DNA of 64,000 nucleotides from Luteipulveratus halotolerans (GTDB lineage: Bacteria; Actinomycetota; Actinomycetes; Actinomycetales; Dermatophilaceae): positions 1,922,001 through 1,986,000 of the forward strand of contig NZ_LAIR01000002.1 in assembly GCF_001247745.1 (NCBI RefSeq), written 5' to 3'. Positions 50,649 through 59,685 of this stretch are shown piece by piece. The position numbers and the translations under genes were made by a program. The first letter of the stretch is position 1; each line of letters begins with the position of its first letter. The notes under the pieces are model-generated. The model searched no databases. It was not told the DNA's origin and saw only the letters and a list, made by a program, of their open reading frames with translations.

Positions 50649-50813
50649 GCCGTTCAGGCTACGGACGGGAGGCGCGCCACGCGTCGTACGCCGGAGCCGA
50701 CCGGTGTCACTCCCGAGTACTACGTCGCAGGCGACTGCTGCGCCGGACGCGTACGCACAGATGGCTCCTCGTGGCGACGCCGGTGTGGACCGGACGTTCC
50801 TACGTTCGCCGCC

Positions 50814-51488
50814 ATGACGACGACCACCGCACGACGACTCACCACGATGCTGCTGCTCAGCGGTGCCGCCTGGGCCGCGCTCAGCAGTCTCGACGAGCCT
50901 GCTCCCGGACCGGTCGACGCCGGGTCGGAGAAGGCCGTCACTGCCCTGGTCGACCAGCCCGGTTCCCATGCGCTGCAGGCGATCCCGGCGTCGTTCGAGC
51001 GCGTCGAGGGGTATCGGCCGCAGATCGAGGACGGCATGCTCCTCAAGCCCATGGGCAGCTGCTCAGGGCCGGTGCCATTGCCCCGCGCGTTCGACGACGC
51101 GTGCAAGCAGCACGACCTGGGCTACGACCTGCTGCGCCATGCGCACAAGACCGACCGCACGCTCCCGGCCAGTGCGCGTCGCTCGATCGACGACCAGTTC
51201 GAGCGGTCGATGCGCGCGACGTGCGAGGAGCGGTCCAACGCCGTGTCGCGGGGCGTCTGCGACGGACTCGCCCAGGCTGCGGTCACCTCGGTGCGCATCA
51301 ACTCCTGGCGCCAGCACGGGTCGACACCCGGCCATGAGAGCGCGTTGTCGATCGCAGCGGGAGGCGCCGCCGTGATCACTCTCGGCGCGGGCTTCGGACT
51401 GGCCGGGATCGGACTGCGTACGACCGCTCGCAGGGTCCGCCGGGAGTGGTCCGGTGCTCCCGCGAACGTCACGGCGGTGCAGTCATGA
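50814..51488 (+). CDS. Secreted or membrane-anchored phospholipase A2-like protein
   Basis: 224 aa. An N-terminal hydrophobic stretch (MLLLSGAAWAALSSL) may be a signal or anchor. The prokaryotic phospholipase A2 core is SCSGPVPLPRAFDDACKQHD, with the His-Asp pair H100-D101 and C83/C97 for a disulfide. A second hydrophobic segment (ALSIAAGGAAVITLGAGFGL) lies near the C-terminus, followed by a basic tail. TACGTT is 7 nt before the ATG. The stop overlaps the start of the next gene (ATGA), so both are coupled. Confidence 0.82.
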   Translation: MTTTTARRLTTMLLLSGAAWAALSSLDEPAPGPVDAGSEKAVTALVDQPGSHALQAIPASFERVEGYRPQIEDGMLLKPMGSCSGPVPLPRAFDDACKQHDLGYDLLRHAHKTDRTLPASARRSIDDQFERSMRATCEERSNAVSRGVCDGLAQAAVTSVRINSWRQHGSTPGHESALSIAAGGAAVITLGAGFGLAGIGLRTTARRVRREWSGAPANVTAVQS

Positions 51489-52720
51489 GCGCCGCCCTGA
51501 CGACGTCCGGCGCCATGGCCGAGCGCCGCACCGCCGACCCCCGACTCCCCCGCGCCTCGAGCGCCGTCGCAGCAGTGGTCGCGATCGCGCTGTCGCTGTT
51601 CCCGTCGTACCTGCCTCACTCCCCGATCGTGCAAGGCGTGGTGACCGCGCTCTTCGTGCTGCTGGCCGTCGGACTGGTCCGGCGCCTCCACCGCACGAGG
51701 CGGCTGTCGGGGCGTGCCCATCACGCGGTTCTGCTCGCGTGCGGCGCCGGCCTCATCGGCACGGTGCTGTGGGCCGATCGCACGCAGGACACGATGCGCA
51801 CCGACATCGGTATGGCGCCGCTCGACGCGGCCGACTGGGCGGGCACCGTCGCCACCGCGAGCGCACTCGTCCTGCTGCTCCGCGGCGTACGCGGGGTGTG
51901 GCGGCGCCGTCGCCTGCTCGGCAAGCCGCTCGTCGCCGTCGGGCTCGCGGCCTCGGTGCTGATGCCGGCGTCTCCGGTGCACGGTGCGTCGACCGGTGAC
52001 GCCGACGGCCAGCTGTTGTCGTCGGCAGCCTCTCCGGTCGGTGCCGTCCGGTCGTACGCCGACATGGTCGACGGGGAGGGCGTGCGGGCGCGGGCCGAGC
52101 GCGCGGCCGACCAGCTCGTCCGCGGCGGTGGGCTGCAGCGCGACCGTGTCGTCATCATGATCCCGACCGGGTCCGGCTGGGTCGACCCCAACGCCGTCAC
52201 GGGACTGGAGAACCGGTTCGGCCGAGACGTCGCCATGGTCGGCATGCAGTACGCCGACACGCCGAGCTGGTGGGCCTACCTCACCGACCAGGACGGCGCC
52301 GCGCGAGGTGCCAGGGCCTTGTTCGACGCGGTCGCCCGACGTGTCGACACCGTCCCGGCCGACCGGCGCCCGCAGCTGCACGTCTACGGCGAGAGCCTCG
52401 GGGCCACCGCGGGTCAGGACATCTTCACCGGACCGGGAGGCCAGGACGCAGCACGCCGGGTCTGCTCGGTGCTCTGGGTCGGTACGCCGGGCGGCGAGCG
52501 CGCGGGGCTGCCCCGTGAGGCGTCCGTCGCCAACGACGACGACCCCGTCGTGCACGCGGCGCCGAGCACGCTGTTCCGCTCCCCTGACGACGGCCGCCCG
52601 TGGCTGCCGGTCGTGAGCCTCGTGCAGACCGGTGTCGACTACCTCGGATCTCTCGCGGTGCCCACCGGTGCAGGACACCGTTACGGCCCCGAGCAGGCCG
52701 ACGCGCTGCCGATCTGCTGA
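51485..52720 (+). CDS. Membrane-bound alpha/beta hydrolase (Abhydrolase_9-like)
   Basis: 411 aa. Three or four membrane segments in the first 170 residues are followed by an outside hydrolase domain. Nucleophile elbow VYGESLGATAGQDIF (Ser); RVVIMIPTGSGWVDPNA is the oxyanion-side strand. It resembles the DUF2319 family but is shorter. Substrate may be a lipid, since it is translationally coupled to a phospholipase A2. The two could act in series on membrane or exogenous lipids; this is inference. Confidence 0.8.
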   Translation: MSAALTTSGAMAERRTADPRLPRASSAVAAVVAIALSLFPSYLPHSPIVQGVVTALFVLLAVGLVRRLHRTRRLSGRAHHAVLLACGAGLIGTVLWADRTQDTMRTDIGMAPLDAADWAGTVATASALVLLLRGVRGVWRRRRLLGKPLVAVGLAASVLMPASPVHGASTGDADGQLLSSAASPVGAVRSYADMVDGEGVRARAERAADQLVRGGGLQRDRVVIMIPTGSGWVDPNAVTGLENRFGRDVAMVGMQYADTPSWWAYLTDQDGAARGARALFDAVARRVDTVPADRRPQLHVYGESLGATAGQDIFTGPGGQDAARRVCSVLWVGTPGGERAGLPREASVANDDDPVVHAAPSTLFRSPDDGRPWLPVVSLVQTGVDYLGSLAVPTGAGHRYGPEQADALPIC

Positions 52721-52783
52721 CCGGGCGCCGCCGGGGGCCGGGCGGGTTCGGTGGACCCCACCCGGCCGCCGTACCCTCAGCGG

Positions 52784-53530
52784 GTGCTCATCCTGCTGCC
52801 GCCGTCCGAGACCAAGCACGAGCGTCGCCGGGGCAAGCCGCTCGACCTGGAGGGCCTGTCCTTCCCCGAGCTGACGAGCACTCGGGTGATGGTCGCCAAG
52901 GCGCTGGCCGAGGTCAGTCACCGCGACGACGCGGCGGCCGCCCTCGGGGTCAGCCCCAACCTGGCCGACGACATCGCGCGCAACACCCGCCTCGAAACCG
53001 CGCCCGCCCTCCCGGCGCAGGACCTCTACACCGGGGTCCTCTACGACGCGCTCGACCTCGGGTCGCTCGACACGGCGGCACTGCGCCGCGCGCGTCGTTG
53101 GGTGGTCGTCGTCTCTGCGCTCTACGGCGCGCTGAGGCCCAAGGACAAGGTCGCGCCGTACAGGCTGTCGATGAGCGTCAACCTCGACGGTGTCGGTCCG
53201 GTCGCCGCCACGTGGCGCGACGAGCTCGACCCGGTGCTGACCGCAGCAGCCGGGCGAGGTGTCGTCGTCGACTGCCGTTCGAGCACGTACGTCGCCGCGT
53301 GGACACCCCGTGGCGACGTCGCCCGCAGGTGGGTGCAGGTCCGTGTGCCGGGTGCGACCCACATGGCCAAGCACACGCGTGGCCTGCTCACCCGCCACCT
53401 GTGCGTCGCCGGCGTCGACGCTCGCACACCGCAGGCGCTGGAAAAGGTTGCGGCACAGGCGTTCTCGACACAGCTGACTCCCCCTGAGCGCGAGGGCCGC
53501 CCCTGGGTGCTCGACGTGATCGCGCCATGA
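52784..53530 (+). CDS. yaaA: YaaA-family peroxide stress protein
   Basis: 248 aa matching the YaaA/DUF328 family: VLILLPPSETKHERRRGKPL at the N-terminus, ALYGALRPKDKVAPYRLSMS, and CRSSTYVAAWTP. In E. coli YaaA lowers free iron and protects DNA against peroxide. GTG start with TACCCT 6 nt upstream, no ribosome site. Not adjacent to other stress genes here. Confidence 0.92.
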   Translation: MLILLPPSETKHERRRGKPLDLEGLSFPELTSTRVMVAKALAEVSHRDDAAAALGVSPNLADDIARNTRLETAPALPAQDLYTGVLYDALDLGSLDTAALRRARRWVVVVSALYGALRPKDKVAPYRLSMSVNLDGVGPVAATWRDELDPVLTAAAGRGVVVDCRSSTYVAAWTPRGDVARRWVQVRVPGATHMAKHTRGLLTRHLCVAGVDARTPQALEKVAAQAFSTQLTPPEREGRPWVLDVIAP

Positions 53531-53534
53531 ACCC

Positions 53535-54629
53535 GTGAGCCTCGCCGACCTCACCGATCTGGCCGAGCACGTGCTGCCGGTCATGGTCTTCCTGGTGATG
53601 ATCACCGTCGTCGCTGAGATCGCCGACATCGCAGGCGTTTTCGACGTCGCCGGCCACTGGGCGGCGCGCGCTGGTCACCATCGCACGTGGCAGCTGTGGC
53701 TGCTCATCGCCGCACTGTCGACCGTGTGCACGGTGGTGCTGAGCCTCGACACGACCGCGGTGCTGCTCACCCCCGTCGTGATCGCCGTGGCCCGCCAGGT
53801 CGGCGTACGACCCCTGCCGTTCGCGCTCACCACCCTGTGGCTCGCCAACACGGCTTCGTTGCTGCTGCCGGTCTCCAACCTCACCAATCTGCTTGCGCTG
53901 CACCGCTTCTCAGAGCTCGGCCTCGACCTGTCCGACTACGTGGCGCTCACCCGGAAGCCCGCGCTGGCAGCCGTTCTCGCAACGCTCGCGGTCATCGCTG
54001 TCCTGCACTGGCGGGACCTGCGCGGTTCGTACGCAATCGAGCCGCCTGCGGATCCCCACGACCGACCCTTGCTGATCGCCGCCGCCTGTGTGTGCGTGGC
54101 TCTGGGACCGGCGTTCGTCCTGCTCCCGACGCCAGCGGTGCCGGCCACGATCGCCGCGGCCGTCCTGCTGACCGGCCTTGCCGTCCGTCAGCGGCACCGG
54201 GTGCGGGAGGTGGCCGTGCCCTGGGGAATGGTCCTCGCGGTCACGGCCCTGCTGGTGCTGGTCGAGGTCGCCGCCCAGCACGGACTGCACCGGCACCTCG
54301 CGGGGCTCGTCGGCAGCGGCACCGATGCGGGTGCGCTGTGGCAGGTGAGCGCCGTCGGTGCTGCGACGGCCAACGTGACCAACAACCTGCCCGCCTACCT
54401 CGCCCTCGAACGCCTCACCGACCAGGACCCGCAGCGGCTGGTGGCTCTGCTGATCGGCACCAACCTCGGCCCGCTGATCACCGTATGGGGATCGCTCGCG
54501 ACCCTGCTGTGGCGTGAGCGGTGCCGGCGCTCGGGCCTCACGATCGCCCTGGCGCCGCTGGCCGCACGGAGCGCGGTGTGCGCGGTGGTCGTGGTGGCCG
54601 CCGCGACCACCGCGCTCACCGTCCTCTGA
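53535..54629 (+). CDS. ArsB/NhaD-type (SLC13-related) anion permease
   Basis: 364-aa membrane protein with 9-11 segments. SLDTTAVLLTPVVIAVA and ANTASLLLPVSNLTNLLALH are typical of the ArsB/SLC13 ion-transporter superfamily; VTNNLPAYLALERL is the equivalent of the second such loop. The ion (arsenite, sulfate or carboxylate) cannot be told. It begins 4 nt after yaaA. Confidence 0.86.
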   Translation: MSLADLTDLAEHVLPVMVFLVMITVVAEIADIAGVFDVAGHWAARAGHHRTWQLWLLIAALSTVCTVVLSLDTTAVLLTPVVIAVARQVGVRPLPFALTTLWLANTASLLLPVSNLTNLLALHRFSELGLDLSDYVALTRKPALAAVLATLAVIAVLHWRDLRGSYAIEPPADPHDRPLLIAAACVCVALGPAFVLLPTPAVPATIAAAVLLTGLAVRQRHRVREVAVPWGMVLAVTALLVLVEVAAQHGLHRHLAGLVGSGTDAGALWQVSAVGAATANVTNNLPAYLALERLTDQDPQRLVALLIGTNLGPLITVWGSLATLLWRERCRRSGLTIALAPLAARSAVCAVVVVAAATTALTVL

Positions 54630-54630
54630 G

Positions 54631-55818
54631 TCAGCCCAGCTGGTCGAGAGCGGCGAGCAGATCGAGCGCGAGGTCCTCGGCGTCCTCGAGCCCGACCGAG
54701 ACACGCAGGACGCCGTCGGTGATGCCGACCGCGCGGCGCGCCTCCTCGCCCATCCGGCGATGCGTCGTCGTCGCCGGGTGGGTGATCATCGACTTCGCGT
54801 CGCCCAGGTTGTTGGAGATGTCGATGACACCGAGGGCGTTCATGACGGTGAACGCCTCCTGCTTGCCGCCCGCCAGCTCGAACGTCACGACCGTGCCGCC
54901 GCCTGACATCTGCTTGCGGGCGAGCTCGTACTGCGGGTGGGACTCCAGGAACGGGTACCAGACCTTCGCCACCCGCGGGTGGTCGGCGAGCGCCTGCGCC
55001 AGCCGCAACGCCGAGCTCGCCTGGTGCTCGACCCGCAGCCGCATCGTCTCCAGGCCCTTGACCAGGACCCAGGCGTTGAACGCCGACATCGACGGCCCGG
55101 TGTGCCGGATGAGGTTCTGGACCGGACCTTCGATGTAGTCCTTGGGGCCGAGGATCGCGCCGCCGAGCACGCGTCCCTGACCGTCGATGTGCTTGGTCGC
55201 GCTGTAGACCACGATGTCGGCGCCGTGCTCCAGCGGCCGAGAGAACACCGGTGTCCCGAACACGTTGTCGACGACGACCTGGGCGCCGGCGGCATGGGCG
55301 AGCTCGCACACGGCGTCCATGTCGACGAGCTCCTGCATCGGGTTGCTCGGCGTCTCGAAGAACACAGCCGTGGTCGGCTCGGCGAGCGCGGCACGCCACT
55401 GCTCGAGGTCGGCACCGTCGACGAACACGGTCTCGACGCCCCAGCGCGGCAGGATCTCGTCGAGGATCACGAAGCAGGAGCCGAACAGCCCCCGCGACGC
55501 GACGACCCGGTCGCCCTTTCCGAGCAGAGCCGCGAGCGCGGTGAAGACCGCGGACATCCCGGACGCGGTGGCGTAGCACGCCTCGGCCCCCTCGAGCAGC
55601 CGCAGCCGCTCCTCCAGGACCGCGACCGTCGGGTTGCCGTAGCGGCTGTAGACGAACCGGTCGACCTCACCGGTGAACGCCGCCTCGGCGTCCTCAGCGC
55701 TGTCGTAGACGAAGCCCGAGGTCAGGTAGAGCGCCTCGGAGGTCTCCTCGAATCCGCTGCGGGCGAGACCACCGCGGACGGCGAGCGTGTCGGGCCGCAG
55801 CCCGTCGGCGCCGCTCAT
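54631..55818 (-). CDS. metZ: O-succinylhomoserine sulfhydrylase
   Basis: 395-aa PLP enzyme of the trans-sulfuration family. It opens RPDTLAVRGGLARSGFEETS, and has YSRYGNPTVAVLEERL, VVYSATKHIDGQGRVLGG (PLP Lys) and LRVSVGLEDAEDL. Forms homocysteine directly from sulfide. Its ATG overlaps the upstream rhodanese stop (ATGA), the usual metZ context. Confidence 0.93.
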   Translation of the reverse strand: MSGADGLRPDTLAVRGGLARSGFEETSEALYLTSGFVYDSAEDAEAAFTGEVDRFVYSRYGNPTVAVLEERLRLLEGAEACYATASGMSAVFTALAALLGKGDRVVASRGLFGSCFVILDEILPRWGVETVFVDGADLEQWRAALAEPTTAVFFETPSNPMQELVDMDAVCELAHAAGAQVVVDNVFGTPVFSRPLEHGADIVVYSATKHIDGQGRVLGGAILGPKDYIEGPVQNLIRHTGPSMSAFNAWVLVKGLETMRLRVEHQASSALRLAQALADHPRVAKVWYPFLESHPQYELARKQMSGGGTVVTFELAGGKQEAFTVMNALGVIDISNNLGDAKSMITHPATTTHRRMGEEARRAVGITDGVLRVSVGLEDAEDLALDLLAALDQLG

Positions 55819-56225
55819 CCCTGCCGCCACGGCAGCCCTGCCACCTTCCAGCCGGCCACGCTGCGGTGACCGTCGTCGTCGAGCCCGCCCTCGAAGCCGT
55901 CGAGGACGTTGTACGCCTGGGTGAACCCCGCAGCGGTGACCGCCTCGGCCGCGGCCACCGAGCGCACGCCCGAACGGCACAGGAAGTACGTCGGCCCGTC
56001 GCCGATGCCGGCGGCGCGCACCTCGTCGACGAACGTCTCGTTGCGAGAGCCGTCAGGGAAGCGCTGCCACTCGACGCACACGACCTGCTGGTCGGCGGAC
56101 GTCAGGTCGGGCACGCCGACGTAGGCCCACTCCGCCTGCGTACGGACATCGACGAGGCGCGCGGACGGATCGGTCCGCAACGCCTCGAACGCCTCTTCAG
56201 GAGACACGTCACCCGCGTAAGTCAT
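55815..56225 (-). CDS. Rhodanese-domain sulfurtransferase
   Basis: 136-aa single-domain rhodanese: RLVDVRTQAEWAYVGVPDL at the N-terminus and the active-site loop YFLCRSGVRSVAAAEAV with Cys. Transfers sulfane sulfur; paired with metZ, so sulfur supply for methionine is inferred. CACGCT lies 7 nt before the ATG, a weak leaderless promoter. Confidence 0.92.
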   Translation of the reverse strand: MTYAGDVSPEEAFEALRTDPSARLVDVRTQAEWAYVGVPDLTSADQQVVCVEWQRFPDGSRNETFVDEVRAAGIGDGPTYFLCRSGVRSVAAAEAVTAAGFTQAYNVLDGFEGGLDDDGHRSVAGWKVAGLPWRQG

Positions 56226-56286
56226 ACGCGTCAGCGTGGCACAGCCGTCCACGGACCGGGACGTGAGTCCCGGTCCTCGGACGAGC

Positions 56287-57459
56287 TCAGTCGCGCAGGT
56301 GGTGGGTGTCGTTGACGAACGCGATCTGCACGTTGCCGTCACGCCACAGCTCGATGCCGGTGACCGACGCAGGTGCGGCGGCGAGCTGCCAGGCGCGCTC
56401 ACGGGTCAGCCCGAGCACCGATGCCAGGACCGCCATCACGGGCATCCGGTGGGTCACGACGACGACGGTGCCGCCCGGCCCCGCTGCCCGCACCGCCCGT
56501 TGCATGGCCTGCTCGACCCGAGCGGCCATCTCGGTGTGGCTCTCCCCGCCCTCGACCGCGAAGGACTCATCGACGCGCAGGCGACCGAGCTCGTCACGGT
56601 GATCGGCGGCGAGATCGGCGAACGTGCGCCCGTCCCACGCACCGAACGACTGCTCGTCCCAGTCTCGGTCGACCACCGCGCGCATGCCGAGGGCCTCGGC
56701 GATCGGGGCGCCGGTCTGCTGTGCGCGAGCCAGCGAGGAGGTCACCACCGTCACCGCCCCGGTGTCGGCGAGCCGAGCGGCGAGTGCCTGCGCCACGCGC
56801 TGCGCCTGGTCACGACCGCGGGCGTTGAGCGACGGGTCGGCACCCCCGCGACCGTCGAGGCGACCCTCGACCGTGAAGTCGGTGACGCCGTGCCGCACGA
56901 GCAGGATGCGCGTGGGGTTGCCGGTGTCGGGTGGTGCGGCCGGCTCCTCGTCGGTCGAGAGCATCTGCTCCTGCGCGACCTCAGCACCGCCGTCGCCGGA
57001 GGTCTCACGCCACGGGTCGCGTTCGATGGTGCGCCCGTCCATGCCGTCGTTGGACAGCTTGTCGGCCGCCTTGTTGGCCTCGCGCGGGATCCAGGTCCAG
57101 GTGACGTCTCCCCCGGACTCGACCAGGCGGCGTACGACGTCCTGGGCCTGGAGCGCGAGGCGCTTCATGTCGGGGTGCTTGATCTTCCAGCGACCGGCCA
57201 TCTGCTCGATGACCAGCTTGGAGTCCATCCGGACCTCGACCTGCGCACCGGCGTCGATGGCCTCGGCGGCGAGCAGCCCGGCGACCAGCCCGGAGTACTC
57301 GGCGACGTTGTTGCTCTCCTTGCCCAGCGGTGCGGCACGCTCGGCGAGGACCTCGTCCGTACGCCGGTCACGCACCAGCGCGCCGTAGCCGGCGACGCCG
57401 GGGTTGCCGCGTGAGCCGCCGTCGGCCTCGACGATCAGGCGACGGGACTCGCCCGTCAC
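56287..57459 (-). CDS. Bifunctional RNase H / acid phosphatase (CobC-like)
   Basis: 390 aa. The RNase HI half (about 1-140) has VEADGGSRGNPG, NNVAEYSGLVAGL, VRMDSKLVIEQMAGRW and NKAADKLSND, so D13 and the later Glu, Asp and Asp form the metal site. The C-terminal histidine-phosphatase half begins ILLVRHGVTDFTVEGR. The Mycobacterium homologue removes RNA from hybrids and dephosphorylates adenosylcobalamin 5'-phosphate. GTG start overlaps the upstream stop. Confidence 0.93.
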   Translation of the reverse strand: MTGESRRLIVEADGGSRGNPGVAGYGALVRDRRTDEVLAERAAPLGKESNNVAEYSGLVAGLLAAEAIDAGAQVEVRMDSKLVIEQMAGRWKIKHPDMKRLALQAQDVVRRLVESGGDVTWTWIPREANKAADKLSNDGMDGRTIERDPWRETSGDGGAEVAQEQMLSTDEEPAAPPDTGNPTRILLVRHGVTDFTVEGRLDGRGGADPSLNARGRDQAQRVAQALAARLADTGAVTVVTSSLARAQQTGAPIAEALGMRAVVDRDWDEQSFGAWDGRTFADLAADHRDELGRLRVDESFAVEGGESHTEMAARVEQAMQRAVRAAGPGGTVVVVTHRMPVMAVLASVLGLTRERAWQLAAAPASVTGIELWRDGNVQIAFVNDTHHLRD

Positions 57460-58196
57460 AGGCCGGACTCGGCCGTACGGACCAGGATCCGACGGCACTC
57501 CTCACAGCGCACGACCTCGTCCTCCGCCGCGGAGCGGATGCGCGCGAGGTCACCGGCGTTGAGCTCCAGCTGGCACCCGCCACAACGGCGCTGCACCAGC
57601 GGGGCCGCCGCGAGCCCGCCCTGCTGCTCGCGGATCTTGTCGTAGAGCGCGAGCAGGTCGTCACCGATGCCCGGTGCGATCTGGGCGCGCTGCGCCTCGA
57701 CCTGCTCACGCTCCTTGTCGATCTCGCGCGACGCGCGGTCGTGCTCGTCCTCCAGGCGCGAGAGCTGCTCGTCGAGCTCGGTGCGCCGACGCTCCTTCTC
57801 GACGAGGTCCGCGCGCAGGGTCTCGGCCCGCTCCATCACCGCGAGCTCGACGTCCTCGAGCTCGGCCTGACGACGGGCGAGCGTCTGCTGCTCGTGCTGC
57901 ATCGCCTGCAGCTCCTTGGCGCTGCCCTGGCCGGCCTCCAGCCGCGAGCTGTTGCGCGCGGCGCGGTCGCGCACCAGCTGGACGTCCTGGTCGGCCTTGG
58001 TGATCTCGCGCTCGACGTCGTCGACCGCAGTGCGGGCGAGGACCAGGTCCTCGTCGGCACGGGTGGACCGGGTCTGCGCGGCGCTCAGCTCCTGCAGCAC
58101 CGGCAGGGTGCGCAGCTTGTGGTCGAGCTGCGACAGCCGGGTGTCGAGCTTTTGCAGGTCGAGCAACCGCCACTGGCGGTTCAGGTCGGCTTTCAG
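57456..58196 (-). CDS. Coiled-coil zinc-ribbon protein (C4-type), CTG start
   Basis: 246 aa. A long coiled coil (about 15-185) ends in a Zn-ribbon (RRCGGCQLELNAGDLARIRS, then VVRCEECRRIL). Members are probably nucleic-acid linked; function unproved. The family start is LKADLNRQWRLLDLQKLD. It begins at CTG (58194-58196) with GGAGG 6 nt upstream, overlapping the nif3 stop. A TTG at 58166 has no site and cuts off the conserved first ten residues. So I chose CTG, rare in bacteria. Confidence 0.88.
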   Translation of the reverse strand: MKADLNRQWRLLDLQKLDTRLSQLDHKLRTLPVLQELSAAQTRSTRADEDLVLARTAVDDVEREITKADQDVQLVRDRAARNSSRLEAGQGSAKELQAMQHEQQTLARRQAELEDVELAVMERAETLRADLVEKERRRTELDEQLSRLEDEHDRASREIDKEREQVEAQRAQIAPGIGDDLLALYDKIREQQGGLAAAPLVQRRCGGCQLELNAGDLARIRSAAEDEVVRCEECRRILVRTAESGL

Positions 58197-59059
58197 CGGG
58201 GGCCTCCAAGTCGTTGTGCCGGGTCGCCGGACGGGACCAGGAAGTCCCAGGGATCGGTGCGCAGCGTGGACACGTGAAGGTCAACGCTATCTGCCCGCGC
58301 ACCGAGCGCGGCACGGATCCGGTCGGCCGCACCCTGCAGCCACAGCGACTCGGTGGCCCAGTGGCCGGCATCGATGAGGTACGGAGGGCCGCCACGAGCC
58401 TCCTCGCGCGCCTCCAGCGCCGGGTGGTGACGCAGGTCGGCGGTGACGTAGACGTCGGCCCCGCTGGCGCGTACGTCGTCGAACGCGTCGTCACCGGCGC
58501 CACCGAGCACGGCGACGCGCCGCACGTCGCCGTCCGCCCGACCGCTGACCCGTACGCCGACGGGTGCGGGGGGCAGGGCCTCGGCCAGCATCCGCGCGAA
58601 CGCCTCGAGCGACATCGGCTCCGGCAGGTCGCCCACGAGGCCGAGCGACTGACCGTCGCGCTCGGCGAGCGGGACGGTCTCCTCCAGGCCCGCCGCCTGC
58701 GCCAGAGCGTCGTTGACGCCCGGGCGCGCGACGTCGGCGTTGGTGTGGGCGACGTAGAGCGCGAGGTCGGCGACCACGAGCGCGGTGACGCTCGCGCCCT
58801 TGGCGGACGTCGTCGCGACCGAGTGCACCCCGCGCAGCAGCAACGGATGGTGCGTGATGAGCAGGTCGGCACCGGCGTCGCGCGCCTCCTCGATGACCGC
58901 CAGCGTCGGGTCGACGGCCAGGTGGATGCGCTGCACGGGCTGATCGGGGTCACCCGACACCAGCCCGACCTGGTCCCACGACTGGGCCGTGCCGGGCGGG
59001 TAGAGACCGTCCAGGACGGCGATCAGATCGGCGAGGCTGGGGGCTTCGGAGTCGGTCAC
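58193..59059 (-). CDS. NIF3-like dinuclear metal-binding protein
   Basis: 288 aa; LITHHPLLLRGVHSV, AHTNADVARPGVN and the C-terminal IDAGHWATES supply the metal-binding His and Glu residues of this hexameric family. The role is debated (GTP cyclohydrolase-like fold). The start is GTG 59059 with GGAGG 8 nt upstream; the open frame continues through the tRNA and should not be used. Confidence 0.92.
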   Translation of the reverse strand: MTDSEAPSLADLIAVLDGLYPPGTAQSWDQVGLVSGDPDQPVQRIHLAVDPTLAVIEEARDAGADLLITHHPLLLRGVHSVATTSAKGASVTALVVADLALYVAHTNADVARPGVNDALAQAAGLEETVPLAERDGQSLGLVGDLPEPMSLEAFARMLAEALPPAPVGVRVSGRADGDVRRVAVLGGAGDDAFDDVRASGADVYVTADLRHHPALEAREEARGGPPYLIDAGHWATESLWLQGAADRIRAALGARADSVDLHVSTLRTDPWDFLVPSGDPAQRLGGPR

Positions 59060-59106
59060 GGTCAGCTCCTCCGGCCGTTCGAGGTCACGGCGTGATGATG
59101 CAGAAG

Positions 59107-59179
59107 TGGGCCCGGCCGGGTTCGAACCGACGACACCCGCGGTGTAAACGCGGTGCTCTACCAGCTGAGCTACAGGCCC
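59107..59179 (-). tRNA. tRNA-Val (anticodon UAC)
   Basis: Minus-strand sequence folds fully: acceptor GGGCCTG/CGGGCCC, D-arm GCTC-GAGC, anticodon stem CCGCG/CGCGG with loop TTTACAC (anticodon TAC), T-arm GTCGG-TTCGAAC-CCGGC. The 73 nt have discriminator A; no CCA is encoded. Confidence 0.98.
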
Positions 59180-59214
59180 CATCCGCGCACGGATCGTGCG
59201 CGGCGACGCACAGA

Positions 59215-59685
59215 CTAGTCGGCTCCGGCAGGGAGCGCGTCCAGCGCCCGGTGGAACCCGGTGAAGTCGCGTGCCTCGCCCGGCGGGTTGACCAGGGTCC
59301 AGCGCACGACGCCGTGCTCGTCGATCAGGAACGTCCCTCTCACGGGCATGCCCGCGCGCTCGTCGAGGACGCCGTACGAGCGTGCGACCTCACCGTGCGC
59401 CCAGAAGTCGGACAGGAGCGGCATCTCCAGGCCCTCGGCCTGCGCCCACGCCTTCAGGGAGTAGACGGGGTCGCACGAGACCCCGACCGTCGTCACCCGG
59501 TCGTTGTCGAAGCGTTCGAGGTCGCGCTGGATCGCCGCGAGCTCGCCGGTGCAGATGCGCGAGAACGCGAACGGGAAGAACACCACGAGGACGGCACGCC
59601 CGTGTCGCAGCTCGGCGAGCGAGGTCGGCCGGCCGTACTGGTCGGGAAGGGTGAGATCCGGTGCGGCAGAACCGATCTCGGTCAT
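59215..59685 (-). CDS. Peroxiredoxin, AhpE-like
   Basis: 156-aa thioredoxin-fold peroxidase. The peroxidatic Cys is C45 in FFPFAFSRICTGEL (usually FTGVCTGEL). AhpE-type proteins are one-Cys peroxiredoxins; mycothiol or mycoredoxin regenerates them in related bacteria. ATG overlaps the DUF3052 stop by 4 nt. Confidence 0.9.
   Translation of the reverse strand: MTEIGSAAPDLTLPDQYGRPTSLAELRHGRAVLVVFFPFAFSRICTGELAAIQRDLERFDNDRVTTVGVSCDPVYSLKAWAQAEGLEMPLLSDFWAHGEVARSYGVLDERAGMPVRGTFLIDEHGVVRWTLVNPPGEARDFTGFHRALDALPAGAD

Noticed and set aside
59060..59182. N-terminal extension of the NIF3-like protein
   Set aside because: Encodes the reverse of tRNA-Val and a spacer; GTG at 59059 has a good ribosome site.
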